In this document: in pieces, positions 1-7,196 of the stretch
Layout of the letters: the number at the start of each line of letters is the position of its first letter
Numbering within the stretch: position 1 is the stretch's first letter
Notes under the pieces: model-generated
What the model was told of the DNA's origin: nothing
What the model saw: the letters and a program-made list of their open reading frames with translations, nothing else
Database searches by the model: none
Origin: an uncultured Pseudomonadota bacterium
GTDB taxonomy: Bacteria; Myxococcota_A; UBA796; GCA-2862545
DNA length: 13,451 bases
Reading direction: 5' to 3'
Assembly: GCA_937891875.1 (NCBI GenBank)
Contig: CALATR010000377.1
Span: 1-13,451, forward strand
Made by a program: the position numbers and the translations under genes

Positions 1-198
1 CCACGCGCCAGGGATGTAGCCGATGGGGCCGGTGACGTGCTCATCATCGCGGATGTCGAGCACCCGCACCCGCGGCCCCGACTCGGCGACGAAGCTGGCC
101 GGCACGGCGGGCACCCCGCCCGCGCCGCGGCGGATCGCGGCGAGCCAGTTGACACGGAGCAAGCGGGTGTTTGGTGAGATGCCAGGGGTCAGCGGCAT
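1..198 (-). CDS. Rhodanese-like domain protein, N-terminal 66 residues only
   Basis: This open frame enters from the left edge of the window, so only the N-terminus is present. I chose the ATG at 198 because GGAGGG lies a few bases upstream, a good ribosome binding site. Residues 44-66 read as the start of a rhodanese fold: a beta strand ending in LDIRD (47-51), then GPIGYIPGAW (57-66), matching the family pattern LDvR-x(n)-G-h-I-p-G-A. Rhodaneses transfer or bind sulfane sulfur through a cysteine usually some 40 residues further on, which lies outside the window. Catalysis therefore cannot be judged, nor can fusion to another domain such as a metallo-beta-lactamase fold. The gene follows lysR on the same strand after a 66-bp gap, so the two may share a transcript. 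The fold is fairly secure; the function is not. Confidence 0.72.
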   Translation of the reverse strand, partial: MPLTPGISPNTRLLRVNWLAAIRRGAGGVPAVPASFVAESGPRVRVLDIRDDEHVTGPIGYIPGAW

Positions 199-264
199 GG
201 AGCCCTCCAGGGAGCCCGCACCATAGCGCGAATCGCCGACCACGCAGGGCCGGGGGCCGCCGGC

Positions 265-1158
265 TCAGCCCATCGCGAGGAAGGCCGCTTCGTCCCGCGA
301 GAGCAGGGCGCCCAGGAGCGGATGCTCGAAGTGGCGGGCCACGGTGATGGCGTAGAAGGTCTCGAAGAGCCCGGGAACCACGCAGTGCTCGACCAGCTGG
401 CCGGTGCGGAGCTCGTCGCGCACGACGACCGACGGCAGCAGGGCGACCGCGGGGGTGTCTCGTGCCAGCAGGCGCATCGTCGCCGCGTCGTCGACCTCCG
501 CCCGGACCCGGACAGGCTGTCCGAGCCGCTCGCACAGGGCGTCGAACCCGGACCGCACCTCGCTGCTCGGGGTCGGCACGATGAGCCACTCGCTGGCCAG
601 GCTGTCCGGGAAGCGGAAGGGCCTGGCGCGCGGCCTTCCGACGAGGCTGATCGCCTGCTGGGCGATCCGGGAGCTGCGCCAGGGCGCACTGTCGTCCAGG
701 GGGGCGGCGCGGTTGGACAGCACCACGTCGAGCTCGTGCCCGGCGAGGCGGTCCAGCAGATCGAGCAGGCGGCCGGACTCCAGTCGCAGCACGACGTCGT
801 CCCGGGACAGCAGGGGCTCGACGAAGGAGTCCTGGAAGTTGCGGGACAGCGTGGCGACCGCGCCGATCCGCAGCCGATCTCCATCGCTGCGGCCCTCCCC
901 GAGCGTCGCCACCAGCCCCGCGCCGGCGGCGAAGATGTCGTCGGCGAAGGCCAGCGCGATCCGTCCCTCCTCGGTCAGGGCCAGCCGGCCGCCTTCCCGG
1001 TCGAACAGGGCCACGCCGAGGTCGTCTTCGAGCTGTCGGATCTGGGTGGACAGCGCGGACGGCGCCACCCGCAGTCGGCGCGCGGTCCGGGTCAGGTGGC
1101 CCTCGTGCGCGACCGCCCAGAAGTACCGGAGGTGGTGGAAGTTCAGCTGCTCGACCAT
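265..1158 (-). CDS. LysR-family transcriptional regulator, NhaR-like, divergent from dabBA
   Basis: This is a 297-residue protein, the normal length for a LysR-type regulator. Residues 5-65 form the winged helix-turn-helix: LNFHHLRYFWAV, then a recognition region around RVAPSALSTQIRQLE (30-44), and the wing LFDREGGRLALTEEG (51-65). A periplasmic-binding-protein-like effector domain follows from about residue 92. The N-terminal wording, especially HHLRYFW, resembles the NhaR branch, whose E. coli member activates a Na+/H+ antiporter gene in response to Na+; the effector here is unknown. The ATG at 1158 has GGAG about 7 nt upstream. The gene is divergent from dabB with 77 bp between starts, the classic arrangement for a LysR regulator and its target, so control of dabBA is inferred. 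LysR family membership is certain; the NhaR-like assignment is by eye. Confidence 0.93.
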   Translation of the reverse strand: MVEQLNFHHLRYFWAVAHEGHLTRTARRLRVAPSALSTQIRQLEDDLGVALFDREGGRLALTEEGRIALAFADDIFAAGAGLVATLGEGRSDGDRLRIGAVATLSRNFQDSFVEPLLSRDDVVLRLESGRLLDLLDRLAGHELDVVLSNRAAPLDDSAPWRSSRIAQQAISLVGRPRARPFRFPDSLASEWLIVPTPSSEVRSGFDALCERLGQPVRVRAEVDDAATMRLLARDTPAVALLPSVVVRDELRTGQLVEHCVVPGLFETFYAITVARHFEHPLLGALLSRDEAAFLAMG

Positions 1159-1163
1159 GCGTG

Positions 1164-1178
1164 TTCTCCAATAGAGAA
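1164..1178. promoter_or_regulatory. Candidate LysR operator, dyad TTCTC-N5-GAGAA
   Basis: A perfect 5-bp inverted repeat, TTCTC-caata-GAGAA, sits in the lysR-dabB gap. It contains the T-N11-A spacing (T1165 to A1177) typical of LysR-type binding sites. It lies 5-20 bp upstream of the lysR start and 57-71 bp upstream of the dabB start, suitable for autoregulation and activation of dabBA. Its GAGAA arm, read on the minus strand, overlaps the lysR Shine-Dalgarno GGAG. No convincing -35/-10 pair could be assigned for either gene, although 1189-1210 is noticeably AT-richer than its surroundings and may hold the promoters. Confidence 0.5.
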
Positions 1179-1202
1179 TGGTCTGGCCTGATTTATGTCA
1201 TT

Positions 1203-1213
1203 TCCATGATGGA
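1203..1213. promoter_or_regulatory. Second dyad in the lysR-dabB gap, TCCAT-g-ATGGA
   Basis: A perfect 5-bp inverted repeat around a single central base lies 22-33 bp upstream of the dabB start, within the AT-richer part of the gap. It could be a secondary regulator half-site near the promoter, which LysR regulators often use, but its sequence does not match the 1164-1178 dyad. It may also be chance. Confidence 0.25.
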
Positions 1214-1235
1214 TGCCCGCCGATAGGGGCGGCCC

Positions 1236-2828
1236 ATGGAAACACCGACCGACTGGCCCGTCGCCGTGCGGCTCATCGCCGTGCTCGTGCCCTCTGTTCC
1301 GCTCATCGGAGCCCTGCTCGCGTCGCGAGACACGCCCTTCCGGGCGGCGAAGCTCGCGGCGTGGGTGACGGCCCTGCTGGCCCTGGTCGTAGCCCTCGCC
1401 GGACCGACCCTGGCGGCGACGGCGTCCACAAACGGCGGGCTGGCAGCGTTGGTCCGCGTCGATGCCGTGACCAGCGGCATGCTCTGCCTGGTCGGTGGCC
1501 TCGGCGTTGTCATCGTGCGCTACTCGGACCCCTACCTGCGCGGCGACCCCGGACGGCGGCGCTACGTCCGCGCACTGCTGGTCACCCTGGCCTGCGTGCT
1601 GGTCCTGGTGCTCACCAACCACCTGCTGGTGCTGGCGCTGGCCTGGATGGGCTCGAGCCTGGCCCTGCACCAGCTGCTGACCCACTTCCCGGACCGGCTG
1701 CAGGCACGGGTCGCCGCACACAAGAAGTTCATCCTCAGCCGGATCGCCGACGGCTGCGTGCTGACCGCGACCGGGCTCTTCGCCTGGGCTGCCGGTGCCG
1801 CGGACCTCGACGCGCTCCACGGGCTCGCGAGCGCCGGGGCCCTCCCGCTGACCGCCCAGGCCGCCGCCCTGCTGCTGGTCGCCGGGGTGACGCTGAAGAC
1901 CGCCCAGCTGCCCTTCCACGGCTGGCTCACCCAGGTGATGGAGGCTCCCACGCCGGTGTCGGCGCTGCTGCACGCGGGCGTCGTCAACATCGGCGGGCTC
2001 GTGCTCATCCGGCTGGCTCCGGTGATGGTCGAGGCCGCTGCGGCCTCCGCGCTCCTCGTCCTGGTCGGGACGATCACCGCGGTGGTGGCAGCGCTGGTCA
2101 TGACCACCCGGATCAGCGTGAAGGTCGGGCTGGCCTGGTCGACCGCTGCCCAGATGGGCCTGATGCTGGTGCAGTGTGGACTCGGCTTGTGGCACCTCGC
2201 CTTCCTGCACCTGCTCGCCCACTCGGTCTACAAGGCGCACGCGTTCCTGAGTGCCGGGGGCACGGTCGACGCCTGGCGGGTCAAGTCCATCTCGCCGACC
2301 AGCAGACCGCCCTCCCTGGCGGCGGTGCTCGCGGCCGCTGTGCTCACCGTGCCGCTGGTGTTCGCGCTTGGCTGGGCCACCAGCCCGCTCGCCGGGGGAC
2401 CGGGGGTGGTGGGCCCGCTCGCCATCGTCCTGGGGCTCGCCCTCGCACCGCTCCTCGCGTCCAGCGCCGCCGCGGGCCCCCGGGCCCTCGGCGGGGGGGT
2501 GCTCATCGGCGCCGTGCTCATCGGTCTCACCTTCGCCTGGCACCTCGGCTTCGAGGCCCTGCACGTCGGACCGGAGCCCGGGGCGTGGTCCGAGGTGGTC
2601 GGCTGGGCGGTTGTCGTCCCTGGATTCATGGCGTTGTTCCTGCTCCAGAGCGTGCTCGCCGCCCGCCCGGACGGCGCTCTTGCCCGGGTGCTCCACCCCC
2701 ACCTCGCCGCCGGTCTCTACCTCGACGCGCTGTTCACCCGCCTGACCTTCCGGGTCTGGCCGCCCCGCCTGCCGCCGCGCAGAGCGCGCCTGCCCGCCAC
2801 CCTCTCCGCCGAGCGCCTGGAGTCCTGA
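1236..2828 (+). CDS. dabB: DabB, NuoL-like membrane subunit of the DAB inorganic-carbon pump
   Basis: This 530-residue protein has more than a dozen hydrophobic segments and the proton-conducting antiporter-like (NuoL/MrpA) core. Diagnostic stretches are LKTAQLPFHGWL (K221, H228), EAPTPVSALLHAG (236-248, with H246) and LLAHSVYKAHAFLSAG (K333 in VYKAH). In known DAB systems this subunit carries cations down their gradient and energises its cytoplasmic partner DabA, so CO2 is captured as bicarbonate. It is not part of respiratory complex I: no other nuo genes are present and dabA follows directly. The antiporter-type glutamate after the conserved tryptophan in transmembrane helix 5 is a methionine here (W137-M138). 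The start at 1236 has only a weak upstream purine run (AGGGG). The stop overlaps the dabA ATG (TGATG), implying translational coupling. Confidence 0.93.
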   Translation: METPTDWPVAVRLIAVLVPSVPLIGALLASRDTPFRAAKLAAWVTALLALVVALAGPTLAATASTNGGLAALVRVDAVTSGMLCLVGGLGVVIVRYSDPYLRGDPGRRRYVRALLVTLACVLVLVLTNHLLVLALAWMGSSLALHQLLTHFPDRLQARVAAHKKFILSRIADGCVLTATGLFAWAAGAADLDALHGLASAGALPLTAQAAALLLVAGVTLKTAQLPFHGWLTQVMEAPTPVSALLHAGVVNIGGLVLIRLAPVMVEAAAASALLVLVGTITAVVAALVMTTRISVKVGLAWSTAAQMGLMLVQCGLGLWHLAFLHLLAHSVYKAHAFLSAGGTVDAWRVKSISPTSRPPSLAAVLAAAVLTVPLVFALGWATSPLAGGPGVVGPLAIVLGLALAPLLASSAAAGPRALGGGVLIGAVLIGLTFAWHLGFEALHVGPEPGAWSEVVGWAVVVPGFMALFLLQSVLAARPDGALARVLHPHLAAGLYLDALFTRLTFRVWPPRLPPRRARLPATLSAERLES

Positions 2829-5278
2829 TGTCCACGCTTCCCCTGGCCGAGCGCCTGCCCTCCGATTCCGCCTGGGACGCTGCGCGCAAGGCCGCGGACC
2901 GTATCGCACCCTCGTGGCCCCTCGACCGCTTCATCGCGGTCAATCCGTTCTGGTCCCTCATCGACCGCCCCCTGTCCGAGGTGGGCGAGGAGCTGACGGC
3001 GCTGTCCGGCGCGCGCCTGTGCATGCCCCGCGCGTGGTACGCCGCCCGCCACGCCCGCGGCGAGCTGCGCCGCGAGCACCTCGTCGCCGCGATCGCCGGC
3101 GCCGGCGCCGACGTCACCGTGGGGCAGCTCGAGGCCCTGCTGCGCGCGCCCGAGCCCGAGCCCCCGGTACGGGCGCAGCTGGTCGACGTGGTCGACGCGA
3201 CCCGGGATCCGTGCCGGCAGGCGGAGTGGCGCCACTTCGTCGAGCGGTCGATCAGTCAGCTGTGCGCCGCGGTCTTCGACGAGGGACAGGCAGTGCTCGC
3301 CCCGGCCCGAGGTCCGGGACTGTACGCGCGCTGGCGGGAACAAGCCCCGGGCGATCTGGCGCCGGCCCTGCAGATGGGCCTGTCGGGCTACCGGGCTGCC
3401 GTGCGCGAGCTGCCGGAGACCGCCCAGGAGCTGGTCGCCCGGGCGATCGCCGATCTCGATGTGCGGCCCGAGCAGGTCGAGCCCTACCTCGCGAGCCTGC
3501 TGCTGCACGTCAACGGCTGGGCGTCCTGGTGCGCCTGGCGCAGGTTCTCCGCCCGGCTGAAGGGAGAGGACGACGACACCGTGCTGGAGCTGCTCGCCGT
3601 TCGGCTGGCCTGGGAGTGGGTGCTCTTCCGGACCGGAGGCGAGGCGCTGGCCGCGCGCTGGCGGCTGGCGATGGCGACCTGGCCTCGGGCGCACGCGGAG
3701 GCGCGCGCGTCGCAGGATCGCGACTGGCTGCTCCAGGACGCGATCGAGATCGCCTGGCAGCAGCAGATCCTCCCGACGCTGACCGAGGCCCTGACCGTGG
3801 AGGAGCCCACCGAGGCGCCTGCGGTGCAGGCCGCGTTCTGCATCGACGTGCGCTCCGAGGTCTACCGGCGGGCGCTCGAGGCCCAGGACGAGGCCATCGA
3901 GACCATCGGCTTCGCCGGCTTCTTCGGAATGCCCATCGAGTACGCGTCGGTGGGGGCGGCCCAGGCCCGGGCGCTCCTGCCCGGGCTGCTCGCTCCCCGG
4001 CTACGGGTCACCGACGTCGGCGTGGACGGGGTCGCCGACCGGAGGCGCGCCCGTCTGCGCGACCGATCCGCCTGGGCGTCCCTGCGCAAGAACGGCGTGT
4101 CGAGCTTCGCCTTCGTCGACGCCATCGGCCCGCTCTTTGCCGGGCGCCTGATCGCGGACAGCGTGCGCCGACCGAGGCCGGGCGCGCACTGGGACGGCGC
4201 TGGGCTGACAGCCGCCGAGAATGGTCGGAGGAAGCCACGCTTGACCGATATCGCTGGCGGCGGCGACCTCTCCGACGAGGCCCGGATCGACCTCGCGCTG
4301 GGCATGCTGCGGGCCATGGGGCTGACCCGGCGCTTCGGACGGCTGGTCGCGCTGGTCGGGCACGGCAGCCAGACCCGCAACAACCCCCATGCCGCGGGGC
4401 TGGACTGCGGTGCCTGCTGCGGGCAGAGCGGAGAGGTCAACGCCCGGGCGGCGGCCGCGCTGCTCAACGACCCGATCGTGCGCGAGGGGCTGGCCGCGCG
4501 CGAGCTGCTCGTGCCTGCCGACACCTGGTTCGTCGCCGGCCTGCACGACACCACCACCGACCGGGTCTCCCTCTTCGATCTCGACGAAGTCCCAGTCGAT
4601 CTCGCTGCCGACCTCACGCGCCTGCGGGGCTGGCTCGACGCCGCCAGCCGATCCGCCCGCCGCGAGCGCGCGCCCCGCCTGGGCCTGGGCGACCTCGACG
4701 ATGCCTCCCTCGCCCGCGCCGTGCAGGACCGCGCCGCCGACTGGGCCACCGTGCAGCCCGAGTGGGGTCTCGCCGACAACTGCGCCTTCATCGTCGCGCC
4801 GCGCTGCCGCACCCGCGGCATCGACCTGCAGGGGCGGGTCTTCCTGCACGACTACCGCCACCAGGACGACCCTGGCTTCTCCATCCTGGAGGGGATCCTG
4901 ACTGCGCCGATGCTGGTCACCCACTGGATCAACCTGCAGTACTACGCCTCGACGGTCGACAACGAGCACTACGGTAGCGGGAACAAGGTGCTGCACAACG
5001 TCGTGGGCGGTCACATCGGCGTGTTCGAGGGCAACGGCGGCGATCTGCGGATCGGGCTGCCCCTGCAGTGCCTGCACGACGGCGTCGACTGGATGCACAC
5101 GCCCCTGCGCCAGTCCGTCTTCGTCGAAGCGCCCCGCGACGCCATCGACGACATCATCGCGCGCCACGACGTGGTCCGGCAGCTGGTGCAGAACCGCTGG
5201 GTGCACCTGTTCCAGCTCGATGGGGACGTCGGGGCCCTGTTCCGCTGGACCGCGGAGGGCTGGCGCCGGGAGCCGTGA
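2828..5278 (+). CDS. dabA: DabA, DUF2309 zinc-dependent beta-carbonic-anhydrase-like subunit of the DAB pump
   Basis: This 816-residue protein belongs to the DUF2309/DabA family. The N-terminus has the family phrase FIAVNPFW. The predicted zinc site and catalytic pair are intact: C338 and D340 in CIDVRSE, H512 in GHGSQTRNNPHAAG, and C527 in LDCGACCGQ. Their spacing (2, 172 and 15 residues) closely matches C351/D353/H524/C539 of Halothiobacillus neapolitanus DabA. The C-terminal part carries the family block GSGNKVLHNVVGGHIGVFEG and the phrase HTPLRQSVF. DabA hydrates CO2 on the cytoplasmic side in a reaction coupled to cation flow through DabB. The ATG overlaps the dabB stop by one base; the frame stays open far upstream, but that part runs through dabB and is not coding. 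No frameshift is seen. The gene ends 28 bp from the convergent beta-helix gene. Confidence 0.95.
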   Translation: MSTLPLAERLPSDSAWDAARKAADRIAPSWPLDRFIAVNPFWSLIDRPLSEVGEELTALSGARLCMPRAWYAARHARGELRREHLVAAIAGAGADVTVGQLEALLRAPEPEPPVRAQLVDVVDATRDPCRQAEWRHFVERSISQLCAAVFDEGQAVLAPARGPGLYARWREQAPGDLAPALQMGLSGYRAAVRELPETAQELVARAIADLDVRPEQVEPYLASLLLHVNGWASWCAWRRFSARLKGEDDDTVLELLAVRLAWEWVLFRTGGEALAARWRLAMATWPRAHAEARASQDRDWLLQDAIEIAWQQQILPTLTEALTVEEPTEAPAVQAAFCIDVRSEVYRRALEAQDEAIETIGFAGFFGMPIEYASVGAAQARALLPGLLAPRLRVTDVGVDGVADRRRARLRDRSAWASLRKNGVSSFAFVDAIGPLFAGRLIADSVRRPRPGAHWDGAGLTAAENGRRKPRLTDIAGGGDLSDEARIDLALGMLRAMGLTRRFGRLVALVGHGSQTRNNPHAAGLDCGACCGQSGEVNARAAAALLNDPIVREGLAARELLVPADTWFVAGLHDTTTDRVSLFDLDEVPVDLAADLTRLRGWLDAASRSARRERAPRLGLGDLDDASLARAVQDRAADWATVQPEWGLADNCAFIVAPRCRTRGIDLQGRVFLHDYRHQDDPGFSILEGILTAPMLVTHWINLQYYASTVDNEHYGSGNKVLHNVVGGHIGVFEGNGGDLRIGLPLQCLHDGVDWMHTPLRQSVFVEAPRDAIDDIIARHDVVRQLVQNRWVHLFQLDGDVGALFRWTAEGWRREP

Positions 5279-5306
5279 CCCCGGCGGCGGCAGTCTCTGC
5301 TCCTGC

Positions 5307-7196
5307 CTACGGTCCCTCGAACGCGCCACGGTCGAAGCGAATGCCGATCGGTCGGGCGTTGCCGTCCAGGTCGATGGCCGGTCCCAGGAGGCACGCGTCG
5401 ATGGAGGGCGAGCCGGGAGCGCCGCCGACCGCCGGCGTCAGCTTGAAGGTCGAGCGGGGGTTCGCGCCGTTGAACATCGGGTCCAGCTGGTCGTTGTTCG
5501 CGCCCGGAGGCGCCGCGATGGCGGTCTGGTTGGTGTTGCAGTTGCCGCCGATGCCGTTGAGCAGCACGTCCAGGGTGTTCCCCCAGGCGATGTTGCGGTC
5601 GAACGAGCCGGACGTGCCGGGCGCATAGGCCACCGCGCGGTGGCTCCCGGTGAGGGTGTTGCCCTCCATGTCCAGGTGCGCGCCGTTGAGGACGCGCACC
5701 GCGGCGTTGGCCAGGGTCTGGTTGTTGACCGCGAGCACGTTCTCCATCGACGCGGTGGTGCTGCCGCCGTCCACCGACAGCAGCCCTCCGTTGGTCGCCG
5801 CGGTGTTGCGCGCCGCCCCGGTGGACTGCAGGTCCAGGTCCGCGCCTCCCTGAGCCCGGATGGCGCCGCCGTGTCCGCCCGTCGCGGTGTTCTCGATCAG
5901 CTCGGAGCAGAACCGGTTCGTGAGCAGGGTGGCCGTGCTGCAGTCGGTGAAGTCCGACGCCATCGTCAGGTCCACCGCCCCGCTGGCCAGGATGGCTCCG
6001 CCGGAGCTCGCCTCGTTCCCCTCCATGCGGACGTTGTGCAGGGTGCCGGTCTTCGGCAGCAGGGGGCTGGTGAAGTACAGGCCCCCGCCGTCGCCGCTGG
6101 CGAGGTTGTCGTCGAAGTCAGCCAGGCGCGCCTCCAGGGTGGCGGCGGTGAGGTAGGCCCCGCCGCCATTTCCGCCACTGCGGTTGTCGGAGATCCGCGC
6201 GTCGCCCAGGCTGGTACCCTCGACAAACAGGGTTCCCGCGCTCACGTACAGCCCTCCGCCGTGGCTCCCCGCCTCGTTGTGGTCGACCTGGGAGCCGTCG
6301 AGCAGGTCGACGTTGGCGCTGACCGACGAGATGCCACCGCCGGTCGAGGACGCCGTGTTGAGGTGCAGTCGCCCGCCGTCCTCGACCAGGCAGGTCGTGG
6401 CCGTGCCCTTGGCGTGGACCCCGCCGCCCCACACGGCGCGGTTGTTGCGGACGGTCCCGGAGACGCGGACGAGGCCCGAGCCCGCCATGTCGTTGGCCAC
6501 GAAGACACCTCCGCCGTAGCCGTTCGTCGCCTCGTTGTGGTCGACCGTGCCTACGACGTCGATCTCGGAGTTGACCCCGTGCACGCCGCCACCGTCGAGC
6601 GCGGCGCGGTTGTCGTGGATGCGGGAGTCGACGTCGACCTTGAGCGTGGAAGCGTCCAGGTTCACGCCGCCGCCGCGCGCGGGGGTGGCGCAGTTGTGCA
6701 CGCGGCTGCCGATCATGGAGATGGTGCTGGCGTCCTGCGCGTGGATGCAGGCGCCGTTGTCGTTGGTGATGCCGTCGCGGACGGTGCTCTCCCACAGGAT
6801 GAGCGCGGAGTCGTCCATGAAGACCGCGCCGCCCTTGCCAGCGATCGTGCCGCCCACGATGTCCAGCCGCACGAGGTTCAGGGTGCTCGCGTCCAGGTCG
6901 AAGATGCGGTTCGCCCCCGCAGGGGTGATCTGGACGACGCCCGAGGTGCCGGGGGCGCAGGTGTTGTCCGCGCTGATCAAGCTGATGTCCGTGCCGGACA
7001 GCGCGATGGTGTTCTCCGGGTAGACTCCCGGTGCGATCCGGAGGACGTCGCCGGAGGCCGCGCCGGCGACGGCGACCTCGATGCTGGCGTAGACGGCGCA
7101 CGGTCCGCCGTTGACGCCGATGTTCACCGCGAAGGCGGAGCTGGGGAAGAGGAGCGCGAGTCCGAGCGCGAGGCCGGGGACGAGGGAACGAGACAC
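5307..7196 (-). CDS. Secreted right-handed beta-helix protein with N-x-A...GGG rungs
   Basis: This 629-residue protein starts at GTG 7196, chosen because GGAGGT lies 4 nt upstream and a signal peptide follows at once (hydrophobic 5-17, cleavage likely after SSAFA at 23). From about residue 170 to 475 there is a ladder of coils: N-x-A/S at 197, 221, 252, 280, 307, 338, 364, 394, 436 and 464, each followed by a glycine pair or triplet (202, 228, 257, 286, 313, 344, 370, 399, 443, 470). The period is mostly 26-31 residues, as in parallel beta-helices and polymorphic outer-membrane-protein repeats. The C-terminus (DGNARPIGIRFDRGAFEGP) resembles the end of choice-of-anchor Q proteins, suggesting surface attachment. 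There is no autotransporter barrel and no clear lyase catalytic site. Function is unknown; adhesion, matrix or glycan binding are guesses. It is divergent from the lipoprotein gene at 7348. Confidence 0.88.
   Translation of the reverse strand: MSRSLVPGLALGLALLFPSSAFAVNIGVNGGPCAVYASIEVAVAGAASGDVLRIAPGVYPENTIALSGTDISLISADNTCAPGTSGVVQITPAGANRIFDLDASTLNLVRLDIVGGTIAGKGGAVFMDDSALILWESTVRDGITNDNGACIHAQDASTISMIGSRVHNCATPARGGGVNLDASTLKVDVDSRIHDNRAALDGGGVHGVNSEIDVVGTVDHNEATNGYGGGVFVANDMAGSGLVRVSGTVRNNRAVWGGGVHAKGTATTCLVEDGGRLHLNTASSTGGGISSVSANVDLLDGSQVDHNEAGSHGGGLYVSAGTLFVEGTSLGDARISDNRSGGNGGGAYLTAATLEARLADFDDNLASGDGGGLYFTSPLLPKTGTLHNVRMEGNEASSGGAILASGAVDLTMASDFTDCSTATLLTNRFCSELIENTATGGHGGAIRAQGGADLDLQSTGAARNTAATNGGLLSVDGGSTTASMENVLAVNNQTLANAAVRVLNGAHLDMEGNTLTGSHRAVAYAPGTSGSFDRNIAWGNTLDVLLNGIGGNCNTNQTAIAAPPGANNDQLDPMFNGANPRSTFKLTPAVGGAPGSPSIDACLLGPAIDLDGNARPIGIRFDRGAFEGP
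6271..6546. repeat. Exact 18-bp direct repeat inside the beta-helix gene
   Basis: GCCTCGTTGTGGTCGACC occurs at 6271-6288 and again at 6529-6546, in the same frame and exactly 258 bp (86 codons) apart. On the minus strand each copy encodes the rung sequence VDHNEA (residues 218-223 and 304-309). Neighbouring rungs encode similar peptides with different codons, so this exact identity suggests recent duplication or gene conversion between coils. Confidence 0.8.

Noticed and set aside
249..264. GC-rich hairpin (GCCGG / CCGGC) right after the lysR stop as a terminator
   Set aside because: Only 5 bp, no T-run, and such pairings are common by chance at this GC content.
1178..2827. Upstream extension of the dabA reading frame
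   Set aside because: The frame lacks stops only because of high GC; its translation is proline/arginine-rich, overlaps all of dabB, and DUF2309 similarity starts at the ATG at 2828.
1236..2828. dabB as NADH dehydrogenase subunit nuoL
   Set aside because: No other complex I genes are present, it is short for NuoL, lacks the helix-5 glutamate, and is translationally coupled to dabA.
1143..2909. Long minus-strand open frame (588 codons) opposite dabB
   Set aside because: High-GC shadow: rich in G, R, Q, H and E with no recognisable fold, and it covers the clear dabB gene and both lysR-dabB dyads.
5289..5307. GGCAG...CTGCC pairing between dabA and the beta-helix gene as a bidirectional terminator
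   Set aside because: A 5-bp stem with a 9-nt loop and no T-runs on either side; too weak to call.
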